Source: an uncultured Collinsella sp. (lineage in GTDB: Bacteria; Actinomycetota; Coriobacteriia; Coriobacteriales; Coriobacteriaceae). From it: a DNA stretch of 15,257 nucleotides. Under the pieces are notes generated by a model. The model worked only from the letters and a program-made list of their open reading frames with translations. It was not told where the DNA came from and did no database searches. The stretch is taken from positions 1-15,257 of the forward strand of contig CAUBMI010000053.1 in assembly GCA_958436995.1 (NCBI GenBank). The letters run 5' to 3'. Shown piece after piece: positions 6,001 to 15,251 of this stretch (position 1 is its first letter; each line of letters begins with the position of its first letter). Made by a program: the position numbers and the translations under genes.

Positions 6001-6804
6001 GTGGAAATTTTTGAAAAGCTGCCTGATGAGATTAATCATCTGGTCAGCGAGTTCAGCTCCACCCCTGTCGTGGGCGATCTGAGCTGCGGCATCACGCAGT
6101 ACTCGTTTTGGCTGATCGTCTCCACGATCGTGCTCCTGATCGTCCTGGCCGTGTTCAAGAAGAAGCAGACCCTGGTTCCCAAGGGCTTCTTCGTCAACGG
6201 TTTCGAGTACATCATCGAGTACGTCGAGAACGATATCGGCAAGGGCGTCGTGGGTGAGAACTGGAAGAAGCACTTCCCGTTCCTGTGCTCGCTTTTCCTG
6301 TTCATCCTGATCAATAACATGATCGGCCTGATCCCGGGAATGAAGCCCGGCACCGGCGCAATCGGCTCCACCGCCGCACTCGCCATTTTCGCCTTCGTGT
6401 ACTTCATCTACTACGGATGCAAGGCTCACGGCGTGATCGGCTACATCAAGAGCCTCGCCCCGCAGGGCGTGAGCTTCCCGATGAACGTGCTCGTGTGGGT
6501 CGTCGAGCTTTTCTCGACCTTCCTGCGCCTCATCACGCTCGCCGTCCGTCTGTTCTGCAACATGTTCGCAGGACACGTGGTCATGGGCTCGTTCGCCATC
6601 ATGGCGAGCATGTTCATGCAGCCGCTGCTTCAGCAGGTTTCCGCGGCGCACGCCGTCGGCGCCCTGCCTTCGCTGGCCTGGCTTGCCATCCTCATCCTGA
6701 TCTATGCGATCGAGCTTGTGGTCGGCGCTATCCAGGCTTACGTCTTCACGGTCCTTACCGCCGTGTATGTCTCCGAGGCGGAGGAGGTCGCAGAGGAGGA
6801 GTAG
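6001..6804 (+). CDS. atpB: F1Fo ATP synthase subunit a
   Basis: Membrane stator subunit that forms the two half-channels for ions next to the c-ring. The 267 residues contain several hydrophobic helices. The essential arginine is in LAVRLFCNMFAGH (Arg183), and the last helix carries the family IELVVGAIQAYVFTVL pattern (Glu239 and Gln245). The N-terminus begins with a soluble acidic stretch and the C-terminus ends in an acidic tail. The GTG start at 6001 has GAAAGG 6 nt upstream, overlapping the stop of the atpI-like gene, so translation is probably coupled. A cysteine sits where many homologues have glycine (RLFxNM). Confidence 0.96.
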   Translation: MEIFEKLPDEINHLVSEFSSTPVVGDLSCGITQYSFWLIVSTIVLLIVLAVFKKKQTLVPKGFFVNGFEYIIEYVENDIGKGVVGENWKKHFPFLCSLFLFILINNMIGLIPGMKPGTGAIGSTAALAIFAFVYFIYYGCKAHGVIGYIKSLAPQGVSFPMNVLVWVVELFSTFLRLITLAVRLFCNMFAGHVVMGSFAIMASMFMQPLLQQVSAAHAVGALPSLAWLAILILIYAIELVVGAIQAYVFTVLTAVYVSEAEEVAEEE

Positions 6805-6928
6805 TCTTCCGTTCGCGCCTTAAAGGTAAGGCAATTCGTTAAACCGCCGGTGCCCGTACCCATGGAGCCCGGCAGTTATAAAAAGGTTATCCTGCGTGAA
6901 ATAAGACACGCACGACAAAGGAGGAATC
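6805..6928 (+). promoter_or_regulatory. atpB-atpE intergenic region with hairpins and very strong SD
   Basis: This 124-bp gap is by far the longest inside the operon. It carries a GCCTTA/TAAGGC hairpin (6817-6822 with 6827-6832) and a GCCGG/CCGGC pair (6846-6850 with 6869-6873). It ends in AAAGGAGG (6917-6924), the best SD in the window. Many c subunits are needed per enzyme, so extra translation or mRNA processing here is plausible (inference). Confidence 0.45.
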
Positions 6929-7123
6929 GTGGGAGTTATCGGTTACGGTCTCGGTGTTATCGGCGCTGGTCTTGCTATCGGCCTGTCTGCTCTGGGTGCT
7001 ACGGGTGCTATGGCCCGTCAGCCTGAGGTCCAGGGCCGCGTGTTCACCGTCTTCATCATGGGCTCCGCCTTCGGCGAGGCTCTGGCTCTGATCGGCTTCG
7101 TTGTCGCGCTGATCGTTAAATAG
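6929..7123 (+). CDS. atpE: F1Fo ATP synthase subunit c
   Basis: Proteolipid that oligomerises into the rotating membrane ring. Two Gly/Ala-rich helices (about 3-28 and 39-63) flank the polar loop ARQPE (29-33) that touches the central stalk. The ion-binding carboxylate is Glu50 in FGEALALIG. The residue after Glu is Ala and helix 1 lacks a Gln near the site, unlike sodium-type rings, so proton coupling is inferred. At 64 residues it is about 10-15 shorter than most c subunits, all missing from the N-terminus. The GTG start is well supported by AAAGGAGG 4 nt upstream, and an in-frame stop at 6902-6904 leaves no convincing earlier start. atpF follows after 15 bp. Confidence 0.95.
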   Translation: MGVIGYGLGVIGAGLAIGLSALGATGAMARQPEVQGRVFTVFIMGSAFGEALALIGFVVALIVK

Positions 7124-7138
7124 CACGGAGCGTCAAGT

Positions 7139-7741
7139 ATGAATCTTTCATCCCAGAAGAGCGCGATCGCACTCTCCGCGTCCTCGGCCGCGCTGCTCAT
7201 GCCGGTTTCCGCGTTCGCCGAGGACGGCGCTGCCGGTGCGGACATCCTCATCCCTAAGATGGCGGAGTTCATCCCGGCGCTTATCGCCTTCCTGATTATC
7301 TGGATCGTGCTGGCCAAGGTCGCCCTGCCGGGCATCATGAAAACCATGGAGGAGCGCGGCAAGAAGATCGAGGAGAGCCTCGACGAGGCCGAGAAGACCA
7401 AGCAGGAGGCTATCGCCAAGCGCGCTGAGTCCGACTCGATCGTCACCGACGCCCGTCGTCAGGCTGCCGACATCGTTCTCGAGGCCCGTAAGGACGCCGA
7501 GTCCGAGCGCGCCCGTATCATCGAGGCTGCTCACAAGGAGGCCGAGGAGATCATCGCCAAGGCCCATACGACCGTCGAGGACGAGCGCAAGTCCATTTAC
7601 GCCGGTGCCGCGAGCTCCATCGCCGACCTGTCCGTTGCCGTCGCCACCAAGATCGTGGGCGAGGCACTCGAGGACGAGACCGAGCAGAAGAAGCTCATCG
7701 AGCGCTACATCCAGGAAGCAGGTAGCCTGAATGCCGACTAG
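7139..7741 (+). CDS. atpF: F1Fo ATP synthase subunit b with signal-peptide-like N-terminus
   Basis: Peripheral-stalk subunit linking the membrane sector to the F1 head. Residues 43-62 form the membrane helix (FIPALIAFLIIWIVLAKVAL), followed by a long charged coiled-coil (about 66-155) rich in Ala, Glu, Lys and Arg, ending in a region that binds delta. At 200 residues it is longer than the usual 155-170. The extra is an N-terminal hydrophobic stretch with an AFA-ED junction (25-29) that looks like a signal peptidase I site; no lipobox cysteine is seen. The ATG at 7139 has GGAG about 9 nt upstream. The 3' end overlaps atpH by 11 bp, so translation is probably coupled. Confidence 0.94.
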   Translation: MNLSSQKSAIALSASSAALLMPVSAFAEDGAAGADILIPKMAEFIPALIAFLIIWIVLAKVALPGIMKTMEERGKKIEESLDEAEKTKQEAIAKRAESDSIVTDARRQAADIVLEARKDAESERARIIEAAHKEAEEIIAKAHTTVEDERKSIYAGAASSIADLSVAVATKIVGEALEDETEQKKLIERYIQEAGSLNAD

Positions 7742-8207
7742 CCGCTATCAGGACAAGGTGCTCGAGACCTACGCGCGCTCCCTTCTGGAAGCCGCTAAGG
7801 CCGAGAACCATGTGTTCGAGGACCTCGAGATGATCGAGCGCTTGGCTTCTGCCAGCCCCGAGATCATCGCCGTGCTCGACACCATGTCCAAGCGCGACCA
7901 GCTCGACCTTCTTCCCAAGGTGGCAGCTGCCTTTAAGTATGTTGCCGAGGAAGACGAGGATGTAGTGGGCGTGACCGTCACCACGGCGATCCCGCTCGAC
8001 GACGAGCTGCGTCAAACCATCACTAAGAAATGCGAGCAGGACTTCGGCCGCAAGGTATTCCTTATCGAGCAGGTCGACCCGTCTATCGTGGGCGGCCTGG
8101 TGCTCGAGGCCCGCGGCGAGCGTCGTGATATTTCCGTCAAGACGCAGCTGCGCATCGCGCAGGAGACCCTCGCAAACTCTGCTAATTCGTACGGAGGTGA
8201 AGCCTAA
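7731..8207 (+). CDS. atpH: F1Fo ATP synthase subunit delta
   Basis: OSCP-type subunit that sits on top of F1 and joins it to the b stalk. The 158 residues are slightly short against the usual 175-180. The N-terminal helical domain begins SRYQDKVLETYARSLLEAA, matching the Y-A-x-A-L-x-x-A family start. The C-terminal part has the VDPSIVGGLVLEARGERRDISVKTQL segment that ends the fold, in shorter pieces VDPSIVGG (115-122) and RRDISVK (131-137). It starts inside atpF (11-bp overlap) and its TAA shares its last base with the atpA ATG. Assignment rests on motif plus operon position. Confidence 0.94.
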   Translation: MPTSRYQDKVLETYARSLLEAAKAENHVFEDLEMIERLASASPEIIAVLDTMSKRDQLDLLPKVAAAFKYVAEEDEDVVGVTVTTAIPLDDELRQTITKKCEQDFGRKVFLIEQVDPSIVGGLVLEARGERRDISVKTQLRIAQETLANSANSYGGEA

Positions 8208-9805
8208 TGTCCGAAACCCTCAATGCCCAGGATATCGCCAAGAAACTGCAGGAGCAGCTCACGAGCCTCTCCGCGACGGTCGATACGCATGAGGTTTCAA
8301 CGGTCGACGAGGTAGGCGACGGCATCGCGCGCGTCTCCGGCCTCAAGAGCGCCATGGCAGGCGAGCTTCTGGAGTTCAAGAGCTCCGATACCGGTGAGAC
8401 CGTCTTCGGCCTTGCCCAGAACCTTGACCGTGACGAGGTCGGCGCCGTTCTGTTCGGTGCCGTCGACTCCATCAAGGAAGGCGACGAGTGCCGCACCACT
8501 GGCCGCATTATGGATATCCCCGTGAGCCGCGCCATGCTCGGCCGCGTCGTCAATCCGCTCGGCCAGCCCATCGACGGCCTAGGCGACATCGTCGCTACGC
8601 ACCGTCGCCCCATCGAGTTCAAGGCCCCCGGCGTCATCGACCGTACCCCGGTGTGCGAGCCGGTTCAGACCGGTCTGCTCGCTATCGACTCCATGGTGCC
8701 TATTGGCCGCGGTCAGCGTGAGCTCATCATCGGCGACCGTAAGACCGGTAAGACCGCCATCGCCATCGACGCTATTCTCAACCAGCGCGGCAAGGGCATG
8801 GTCTGCATCTATGTCGCCATCGGCCAGAAGGCCTCCACGGTTGCCAACATCCGCGAGACCCTCGCTCAGCACGGTGCGCTCGACTACACCATCATCGTTT
8901 CGGCCACCGCTGCCGATTCCGCCCCTATGCAGTACATCGCGCCTATGGCCGGTGCCGCTATCGGCGAGTTCTTCATGTACAACGGCGAGGACGGCAAGCC
9001 CGCCAGCGAGACCAACCCCGGCGGCCACGTGCTCGTCATCTACGACGACCTGTCCAAGCAGGCTGTGGCCTACCGTCAGATGTCGCTGACGCTGCATCGT
9101 CCGCCCGGACGCGAGGCCTATCCTGGCGACATCTTCTACCTGCACTCTCGTCTGCTCGAGCGTGCCGTCAAGATGTCCAAGAAGAACGGTTACGGCTCCA
9201 TGACGGCACTGCCGATCATCGAGACCCAGGACGGCGACGTCTCGGCCTACATTCCGACCAACGTCATTTCCATTACCGATGGTCAGATCTACCTGCAGTC
9301 CGAGCTCTTCTTCCAGGGTCAGCGCCCGGCAGTCGACGTGGGCATCTCCGTGTCCCGCGTCGGTGGCGATGCGCAGACCAAGGCCATGAAGCAGGTCGCC
9401 GGCAACCTCCGTCTGGACCTCGCTTCGTACCAGGAGCTCGCTGGCTTTACGCAGTTCGGCTCCGACCTCGACGAGGCTACTCAGAAGCAGCTGACCCATG
9501 GTGCTCGCATGACCGAGCTCCTGAAGCAGCCGCGTTACAAGCCGTTTGAGGTTGGCGAGCAGATCGTTACGCTGTTCGCTGGCAACGAGGGCTTCCTGGA
9601 TGACCTGGAGATCGCCGACGTGCTGCCCTTCCGTGCCGAGCTCATCGAGTACATGGACAATGGCTTTGGCTCGCTGCTCGACAAGGTTCGCGCCAAGAAG
9701 ATCGATGATGACACCAAGGCTGAGCTCTTGCGCGTCATCGGCGACTTCAAGCAGCAGTTCATGGCCAAGCACCATTCGGATGTTTCTGGATCAGAGGAGA
9801 ACTAA
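8207..9805 (+). CDS. atpA: F1Fo ATP synthase subunit alpha
   Basis: Non-catalytic nucleotide-binding subunit of the F1 hexamer. The 532 residues have the N-terminal beta-barrel, then a Walker A GDRKTGKT (176-183), Walker B-type VLVIYDD (275-281), and SVSRVGGDAQ, whose Arg384 is the arginine reaching into the beta catalytic site. The C-terminal helical domain follows. A short extra loop of about 12 residues (about 261-272: EDGKPASETNPG) precedes Walker B, where most homologues run straight from FMYNG-like to KHVLVIYDD. GGAGG upstream overlaps the atpH end, and start and stop codons overlap by one base, so translation is coupled. Confidence 0.98.
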   Translation: MSETLNAQDIAKKLQEQLTSLSATVDTHEVSTVDEVGDGIARVSGLKSAMAGELLEFKSSDTGETVFGLAQNLDRDEVGAVLFGAVDSIKEGDECRTTGRIMDIPVSRAMLGRVVNPLGQPIDGLGDIVATHRRPIEFKAPGVIDRTPVCEPVQTGLLAIDSMVPIGRGQRELIIGDRKTGKTAIAIDAILNQRGKGMVCIYVAIGQKASTVANIRETLAQHGALDYTIIVSATAADSAPMQYIAPMAGAAIGEFFMYNGEDGKPASETNPGGHVLVIYDDLSKQAVAYRQMSLTLHRPPGREAYPGDIFYLHSRLLERAVKMSKKNGYGSMTALPIIETQDGDVSAYIPTNVISITDGQIYLQSELFFQGQRPAVDVGISVSRVGGDAQTKAMKQVAGNLRLDLASYQELAGFTQFGSDLDEATQKQLTHGARMTELLKQPRYKPFEVGEQIVTLFAGNEGFLDDLEIADVLPFRAELIEYMDNGFGSLLDKVRAKKIDDDTKAELLRVIGDFKQQFMAKHHSDVSGSEEN

Positions 9806-9810
9806 GCCCC

Positions 9811-10718
9811 ATGGCCAACCTTCGCGACATTAAGAAGCGAATCTCCTCGGTTACCACGACCAAGCAGATCACGCGCACGATGGAGATGGTCTCTACGGCC
9901 AAGATCCGTCGTGCCCTCGATCGCTCCAAGCAGGCCGAGCCCTATAAGGAGGCGCTGACCGACGTCATGTTGACGGTCGCCGGCGACGCCTCCTGTTCGG
10001 GCACCGATCCCATGCTGCAGAAGCATGAGAGCGTCAAGCATGGCCTGATTGTCGTTATTGCCTCGGACCGCGGCCTTGCCGGCGGTTTCAATACGACGGT
10101 GGAGCGCACGGCCGAAAAGCTCGCCGCTTCTTGGGCGAACGACGGCATCGAGTGCGAGATCATCGCGTGCGGGCGTAAGCCGGCCACGTATTTCCGTGAC
10201 CGCGCAAACGTTGTCATGCACTTTGAGGGCAACTCCTCTGAGCCCGATTTCAATCAGGCCCGCATGATTTCCTCTCATATCTGCGATGCGTATCGTGCCG
10301 GTGAGCTTGACCGTGTCGAGCTTGTCTACCACCACGCCAAGAACCGCGTGGATCAGGAGCTTCGCGTCGAGCATCTGTTGCCGCTCGACCCCGAGATGAT
10401 CGCTATGGCCCACGGTCCGCGTAAGAACGAGACCGACGCCCCTAAGCGCATCTCGTCCACGTTCGAGTTCGTGCCCTCTCCTGAGCATGTTCTCGGCAAG
10501 CTTGTGCCGTCTTATATCCTGACGGTCATCTACCAGGCCCTGATCGATTCGGCGGCTGCCGAGCAGGGTGCACGCCGCAAGGCCATGCACTCCGCGACGG
10601 AAAACGCCACCGCGATCATCTCGACCCTTACCCGCACGTATAGTCGCGTGCGCCAGGCTTCGATCACGACCGAGATCAACGAGATCGTCGGCGGAGCCTC
10701 AGCATTGGAGGAACAGTA

Positions 10719-10719
<1 letters not shown>
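9811..10719 (+). CDS. atpG: F1Fo ATP synthase subunit gamma
   Basis: Central rotor shaft of F1 that turns inside the alpha-beta hexamer and bears on the c-ring. The 302 residues begin with the conserved RDIKKRISSV and TKQITRTMEMVSTAKIRRA segment (5-34) and end with RQASITTEINEIVGGASAL, whose key pieces are RQASITTEI and EIVGGASAL, forming the coiled-coil shaft. GAGGAG lies 11 nt upstream of the ATG, five bases after atpA. It is a little longer than the 287-residue E. coli protein. The stop TAA shares a base with the atpD ATG. Confidence 0.97.
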
Positions 10720-12173
<1,454 letters not shown>

Positions 12174-12176
12174 GTT

Positions 12177-12569
12177 ATGCGTATCCGCATCGTGTGCCCC
12201 GTGAGCTGCGCCTATGAGGGCGACGCTGCGTTTGTGTCGATTCCGTCCACGGATGGCGAGTTTGGCGTCCTGCCTGCTCACTCCAGCGAGATCTGCACGA
12301 TCGACCGCGGTTACGTTCGCGTTTCCGATAAGGCCATGGGCACTGTCGACCACACGTTTGCCGTGGCCGGCGGCTATGCCCAGGTTGCGGACGATGTCGT
12401 GACCGTTCTCGCCGAGCGCGCTTGCGATTTGGCGACCGTCGATGCCGACAAGCTTAAAGCTGATATTCAAGGTTTTGAAGAGAAGCTGGGTAATTTGTCG
12501 GAGGATGATGCACGCCGCGCCTACCTCTATAATGAAATCGCATGGTGTAAGCTCAAGCTTGCCCAATAG
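12177..12569 (+). CDS. atpC: F1Fo ATP synthase subunit epsilon
   Basis: Small rotor subunit that binds gamma and the c-ring and can inhibit ATP hydrolysis. The 130 residues have the N-terminal beta-sandwich with DGEFGVLPAHSSE (26-38), matching the family G-x-x-G-x-L-P-x-H pattern, and a C-terminal helical part (about 88-128). Four cysteines (residues 7, 11, 40 and 83, with another at 124) are more than usual for this subunit. GGGGGAG upstream lies within the end of atpD; the ATG follows the atpD stop by 3 bp. It is the last gene before the terminator at 12606. Confidence 0.95.
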   Translation: MRIRIVCPVSCAYEGDAAFVSIPSTDGEFGVLPAHSSEICTIDRGYVRVSDKAMGTVDHTFAVAGGYAQVADDVVTVLAERACDLATVDADKLKADIQGFEEKLGNLSEDDARRAYLYNEIAWCKLKLAQ

Positions 12570-12605
12570 TCAAACGATTTAGCGTTCGACCATTTGCGAA
12601 CACAT

Positions 12606-12644
12606 CATGCCCGGGATGGCCCAGCCACCCCGGGCATGCTTTTT
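12606..12644 (+). terminator. Intrinsic terminator of the ATP synthase operon
   Basis: CATGCCCGGG (12606-12615) pairs exactly with CCCGGGCATG (12629-12638). Inside, after one A-C mismatch, TGGC (12617-12620) pairs with GCCA (12624-12627) around CCA. A CTTTTT run (12639-12644) follows at once. This is a textbook Rho-independent terminator 37 bp after atpC. A smaller hairpin GTTCG/CGAAC lies just before it (12584-12601). Confidence 0.92.
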
Positions 12645-12657
12645 GAAAGGGTAGACC

Positions 12658-13941
12658 TTGGATATTATCCGCGTTGAGGGTGGCCACGCCATCGGAGGCT
12701 CCGTGCCCGTCTCGGGTGCCAAGAACTCCGCGCTCAAACTCATGGCGGCAACGCTTCTGGCGCCGGGCAAGACGACGCTGCAGAACGTGCCCGATATTTC
12801 CGATGTCCACGTGATGGGCAAGGTGCTCAAGGGCATGGGCGCTACGATCGATGTTCTCGACGAGCACACGCTCGAGATTGATACCTCTCAGGTCGATTCA
12901 TGGGAGGCCCCCTACGAGCTCGTTGCCAAGATGCGCGCTTCCACCGCCGTCATGGGACCCCTGCTGGGCCGCTTCCATCGCGCCAAAATTGCCATGCCGG
13001 GCGGCTGCAACCTGGGTGCTCGCAAGATCGATATGCACATTCTTGGTCTTGAGGCCCTGGGCGTCGAGTTTGATACCGCCCACGGCTATATCAACGCCAG
13101 CGCGCCTCAGGGCCTGCGCGGCACCACCGTCACGCTCGAGTTCGCCAGTGTCGGTGCGACCGAGAACCTCATTATGGCATCCGTGCGCGCGCAGGGTACC
13201 ACGGTTATCGACAATGCCGCCCGCGAGCCCGAGATCGTCGATCTCGCCAACATGCTCAACGAGATGGGCGCCAAGATTGTTGGCGCCGGCACTCCCGTCG
13301 TGACTATCGAAGGCGTGGAAGAGCTCCATCCTGTTACCCATCGCGTAGTAGGCGACCGCATCGAGGCCGGTACCTTTATCGTTGCCGGTGCGTTGATGGC
13401 CGACGATCGCGGTGTCGATGTCACGGGCTTTTGCCCCATTCACTTGGGCATGGTGCTCAAGAAGATGGAGCTCATGGGTATCGACTGCGAGCGCGTCGAG
13501 GATGGCGTCCATGTGAACCGTGCCGAGCGTATCAAGCCGGTCGACATCCAGACGCTTCCGTTCCCCGGTTTCCCGACCGACATGCAGGCGCAGATTATGG
13601 TGCTCTCCGCCCTTGCCGACGGCAGTTCCGTTATTACCGAAAACATCTTCGAGAATCGCTTTATGTTTGCCTCTGAGCTGGTGCGCATGGGTGCCGACAT
13701 TCGTATCGAGAGCCATCATGCCATGATTCATGGCGTCAAGGGCTTCTCGGGTGCACAGGTTACCTCGCCCGATCTGCGCGGCGGAGCGGCCCTCGTCGTA
13801 GCGGGCTTGATTGCCGACGGGACGACCGAGGTTTCGGCTATCCATCACATCAAGCGCGGCTACGAGCATTTTGTCGAAAAGCTGCAGGCGCTTGGCGCGC
13901 ATGTCGAGCATGCTACCGTCCCCGATCCCGTCATCTACTAA
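12658..13941 (+). CDS. murA: UDP-N-acetylglucosamine 1-carboxyvinyltransferase MurA
   Basis: Transfers enolpyruvate from PEP to UDP-GlcNAc, the first committed step of peptidoglycan synthesis, in the cytoplasm. The 427 residues show the EPT fold: Lys22-Asn23 in SGAKNSALK, the catalytic loop PGGCNLGARKID with Cys117 (Cys115 in E. coli), the FPGFPTDMQAQ motif and the late RGGAALVVAGLIADG segment. A cysteine, not aspartate, at the active site predicts a fosfomycin-sensitive enzyme. The start is a TTG at 12658 with GAAAGG 7 nt upstream, which gives the expected MDIIRVEGG beginning. The SD directly follows the T-run of the ATP synthase terminator, so expression may depend on readthrough or on an undetected promoter. 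An LCP gene follows after 12 bp. Confidence 0.97.
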   Translation: MDIIRVEGGHAIGGSVPVSGAKNSALKLMAATLLAPGKTTLQNVPDISDVHVMGKVLKGMGATIDVLDEHTLEIDTSQVDSWEAPYELVAKMRASTAVMGPLLGRFHRAKIAMPGGCNLGARKIDMHILGLEALGVEFDTAHGYINASAPQGLRGTTVTLEFASVGATENLIMASVRAQGTTVIDNAAREPEIVDLANMLNEMGAKIVGAGTPVVTIEGVEELHPVTHRVVGDRIEAGTFIVAGALMADDRGVDVTGFCPIHLGMVLKKMELMGIDCERVEDGVHVNRAERIKPVDIQTLPFPGFPTDMQAQIMVLSALADGSSVITENIFENRFMFASELVRMGADIRIESHHAMIHGVKGFSGAQVTSPDLRGGAALVVAGLIADGTTEVSAIHHIKRGYEHFVEKLQALGAHVEHATVPDPVIY

Positions 13942-13953
13942 TACAGGTTGCCT

Positions 13954-15189
13954 ATGTTTAATAAAAAGCCCCTCGCGGATACCACCACTCGAAGACCCTC
14001 AACTGGTGCGCAGGCCAAGATCTACAGTCGCGATAACGTGGCTCGTTATTCCGAGCGAGCTCGCCAACGTCGTCGTAGCCACACGATTCGTCACGTCGCG
14101 CTCATTGTCGTGCTTGGCGTGCTGCTGAGTGCCACTACCGCTGCCGGCCTGTGGTTTGCCACCATTATGGGCAAGCTCGGCGATTCTAATGTCATTACCG
14201 ACAATCTGCGTCGGGTTCTGGTTGACACCGATGAGGCAAAGGATCCGTTCTACGTGCTGCTTCTTGGCACCGACGGCCGTCCGGGCGAGGATACGTATCG
14301 TGCCGACTCGATTATCCTGGCACGCATCGACCCCACGCAAAAGCAGGCGACGCTCATTTCCGTTCCGCGCGACACCAAGGTCGAGTACAAGGGCGAGACC
14401 ATGAAGATCAACGCCTGCCATACCGTTGGCGGCGCCGAGGCCATGGTCGAGGCGGTCAACGAGCTGTGCGGTGTTCAGATTTCCCACTATGCCGAGGTCA
14501 GCTTCGACGGTATGCAGGCGCTGATTGATTCGGTTGGCGGTATCGACATTAACGCAACCGATGATGTTGACGACCCCGAGCACCTGGATATTAAGATTAC
14601 CGCTGGCCAGCAGCATATGGACGGTGCCACCGCCCTTACCTATGCCCGCTGCCGCTACACCTATGCCGACGGCGATTACACGCGCATGCGCCACCAGCGT
14701 CAGGTGCTTGGCGCCCTTGCCAACCAGATTCTCAATAACTTCGATGCCACGAAGATCTTTGGCCTGGTTAATTCGCTGTCCGATATGCTCGTAACCGATA
14801 TGAGCGTTCAGGATATCGTGGCTACGGTCAATGCCATGCGCGGTATGGATGTCGACGGTATCTACTCGGCCAACCTGCCCTCGTACGCCGACGACAGCAC
14901 CATGATCGACGGTGTGAGCTACGTCTTTGTCTACGAGGACGAGCTCAAGGAAATGATGGAGCGCGTCGATGCCGGCAAGGATCCCAAGGGTCCCAACACC
15001 ATGGGTCTTTCCGACGGTTCCAGCTCTACGATCGGTGACCTCAGCAACAACACGTCTGACGACTACGCAAACGGTACCGCAACCTCATCGGTCAGCTCTG
15101 ACGATTCTGATGACTCAAGCGATTCGAGCGATTCGGACTACAACGAAGAGCCCACCGGTGACGGCAACGGCTACGAAGCCAACTACTAG
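13954..15189 (+). CDS. LytR-CpsA-Psr (LCP) family cell-wall glycopolymer transferase
   Basis: LCP proteins move lipid-linked glycopolymers onto peptidoglycan at the outer face of the membrane. A basic cytoplasmic N-terminus (1-46) precedes one membrane helix (about 47-71). The LCP domain (about 98-262) shows LLLGTDGR (102-109), YRADSIILARID (115-126), SVPRDTKV (137-143) and the TYARCRYTYADGDYTRMRHQ region (arginines 232, 234, 244 and 246), the residues that hold the pyrophosphate and metal. Residues 353-411 are a low-complexity, Ser/Asp/Asn/Thr-rich acidic tail with runs of SD, probably disordered and outside the membrane. The ATG at 13954 has ACAGG 6 nt upstream; a TTG at 13948 would add two residues. 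It probably shares a transcript with murA. Substrate not predictable. Confidence 0.92.
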   Translation: MFNKKPLADTTTRRPSTGAQAKIYSRDNVARYSERARQRRRSHTIRHVALIVVLGVLLSATTAAGLWFATIMGKLGDSNVITDNLRRVLVDTDEAKDPFYVLLLGTDGRPGEDTYRADSIILARIDPTQKQATLISVPRDTKVEYKGETMKINACHTVGGAEAMVEAVNELCGVQISHYAEVSFDGMQALIDSVGGIDINATDDVDDPEHLDIKITAGQQHMDGATALTYARCRYTYADGDYTRMRHQRQVLGALANQILNNFDATKIFGLVNSLSDMLVTDMSVQDIVATVNAMRGMDVDGIYSANLPSYADDSTMIDGVSYVFVYEDELKEMMERVDAGKDPKGPNTMGLSDGSSSTIGDLSNNTSDDYANGTATSSVSSDDSDDSSDSSDSDYNEEPTGDGNGYEANY

Positions 15190-15219
15190 GGTTACGCGGT
15201 TTTACCAAACCGCGTAACC
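15190..15219 (+). terminator. 13-bp perfect hairpin after the LCP gene, possible terminator
   Basis: GGTTACGCGGTTT (15190-15202) is the exact reverse complement of 15207-15219, with a 4-base loop TACC. It begins directly after the stop codon. No T-run follows on either strand, so it may act as a transcript-end or stability structure, or as a binding site, rather than a classical intrinsic terminator. Confidence 0.5.
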
Positions 15220-15221
15220 GC

Positions 15222-15251
15222 TTGACGCTGCGCGGGCCGCATTTGGACAAT
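15222..15251 (+). promoter_or_regulatory. Candidate promoter for a gene beyond the window
   Basis: TTGACG (15222-15227) and GACAAT (15246-15251) are 18 bp apart, close to sigma-70-type boxes. It lies two bases after the hairpin and points out of the window on the + strand. Confidence 0.45.

Noticed and set aside
5662..6651. 329-residue minus-strand frame across atpI and atpB
   Set aside because: Very His/Asp/Glu-rich, the expected complement of hydrophobic membrane-protein codons.
8579..9775. 398-residue open frame on the minus strand opposite atpA
   Set aside because: Same effect as above; atpA carries all catalytic motifs on the + strand.
15094..15138. Short gattc/gatga repeats considered as a CRISPR-like or satellite array
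   Set aside because: They are in frame inside the LCP gene and simply encode Ser/Asp runs.
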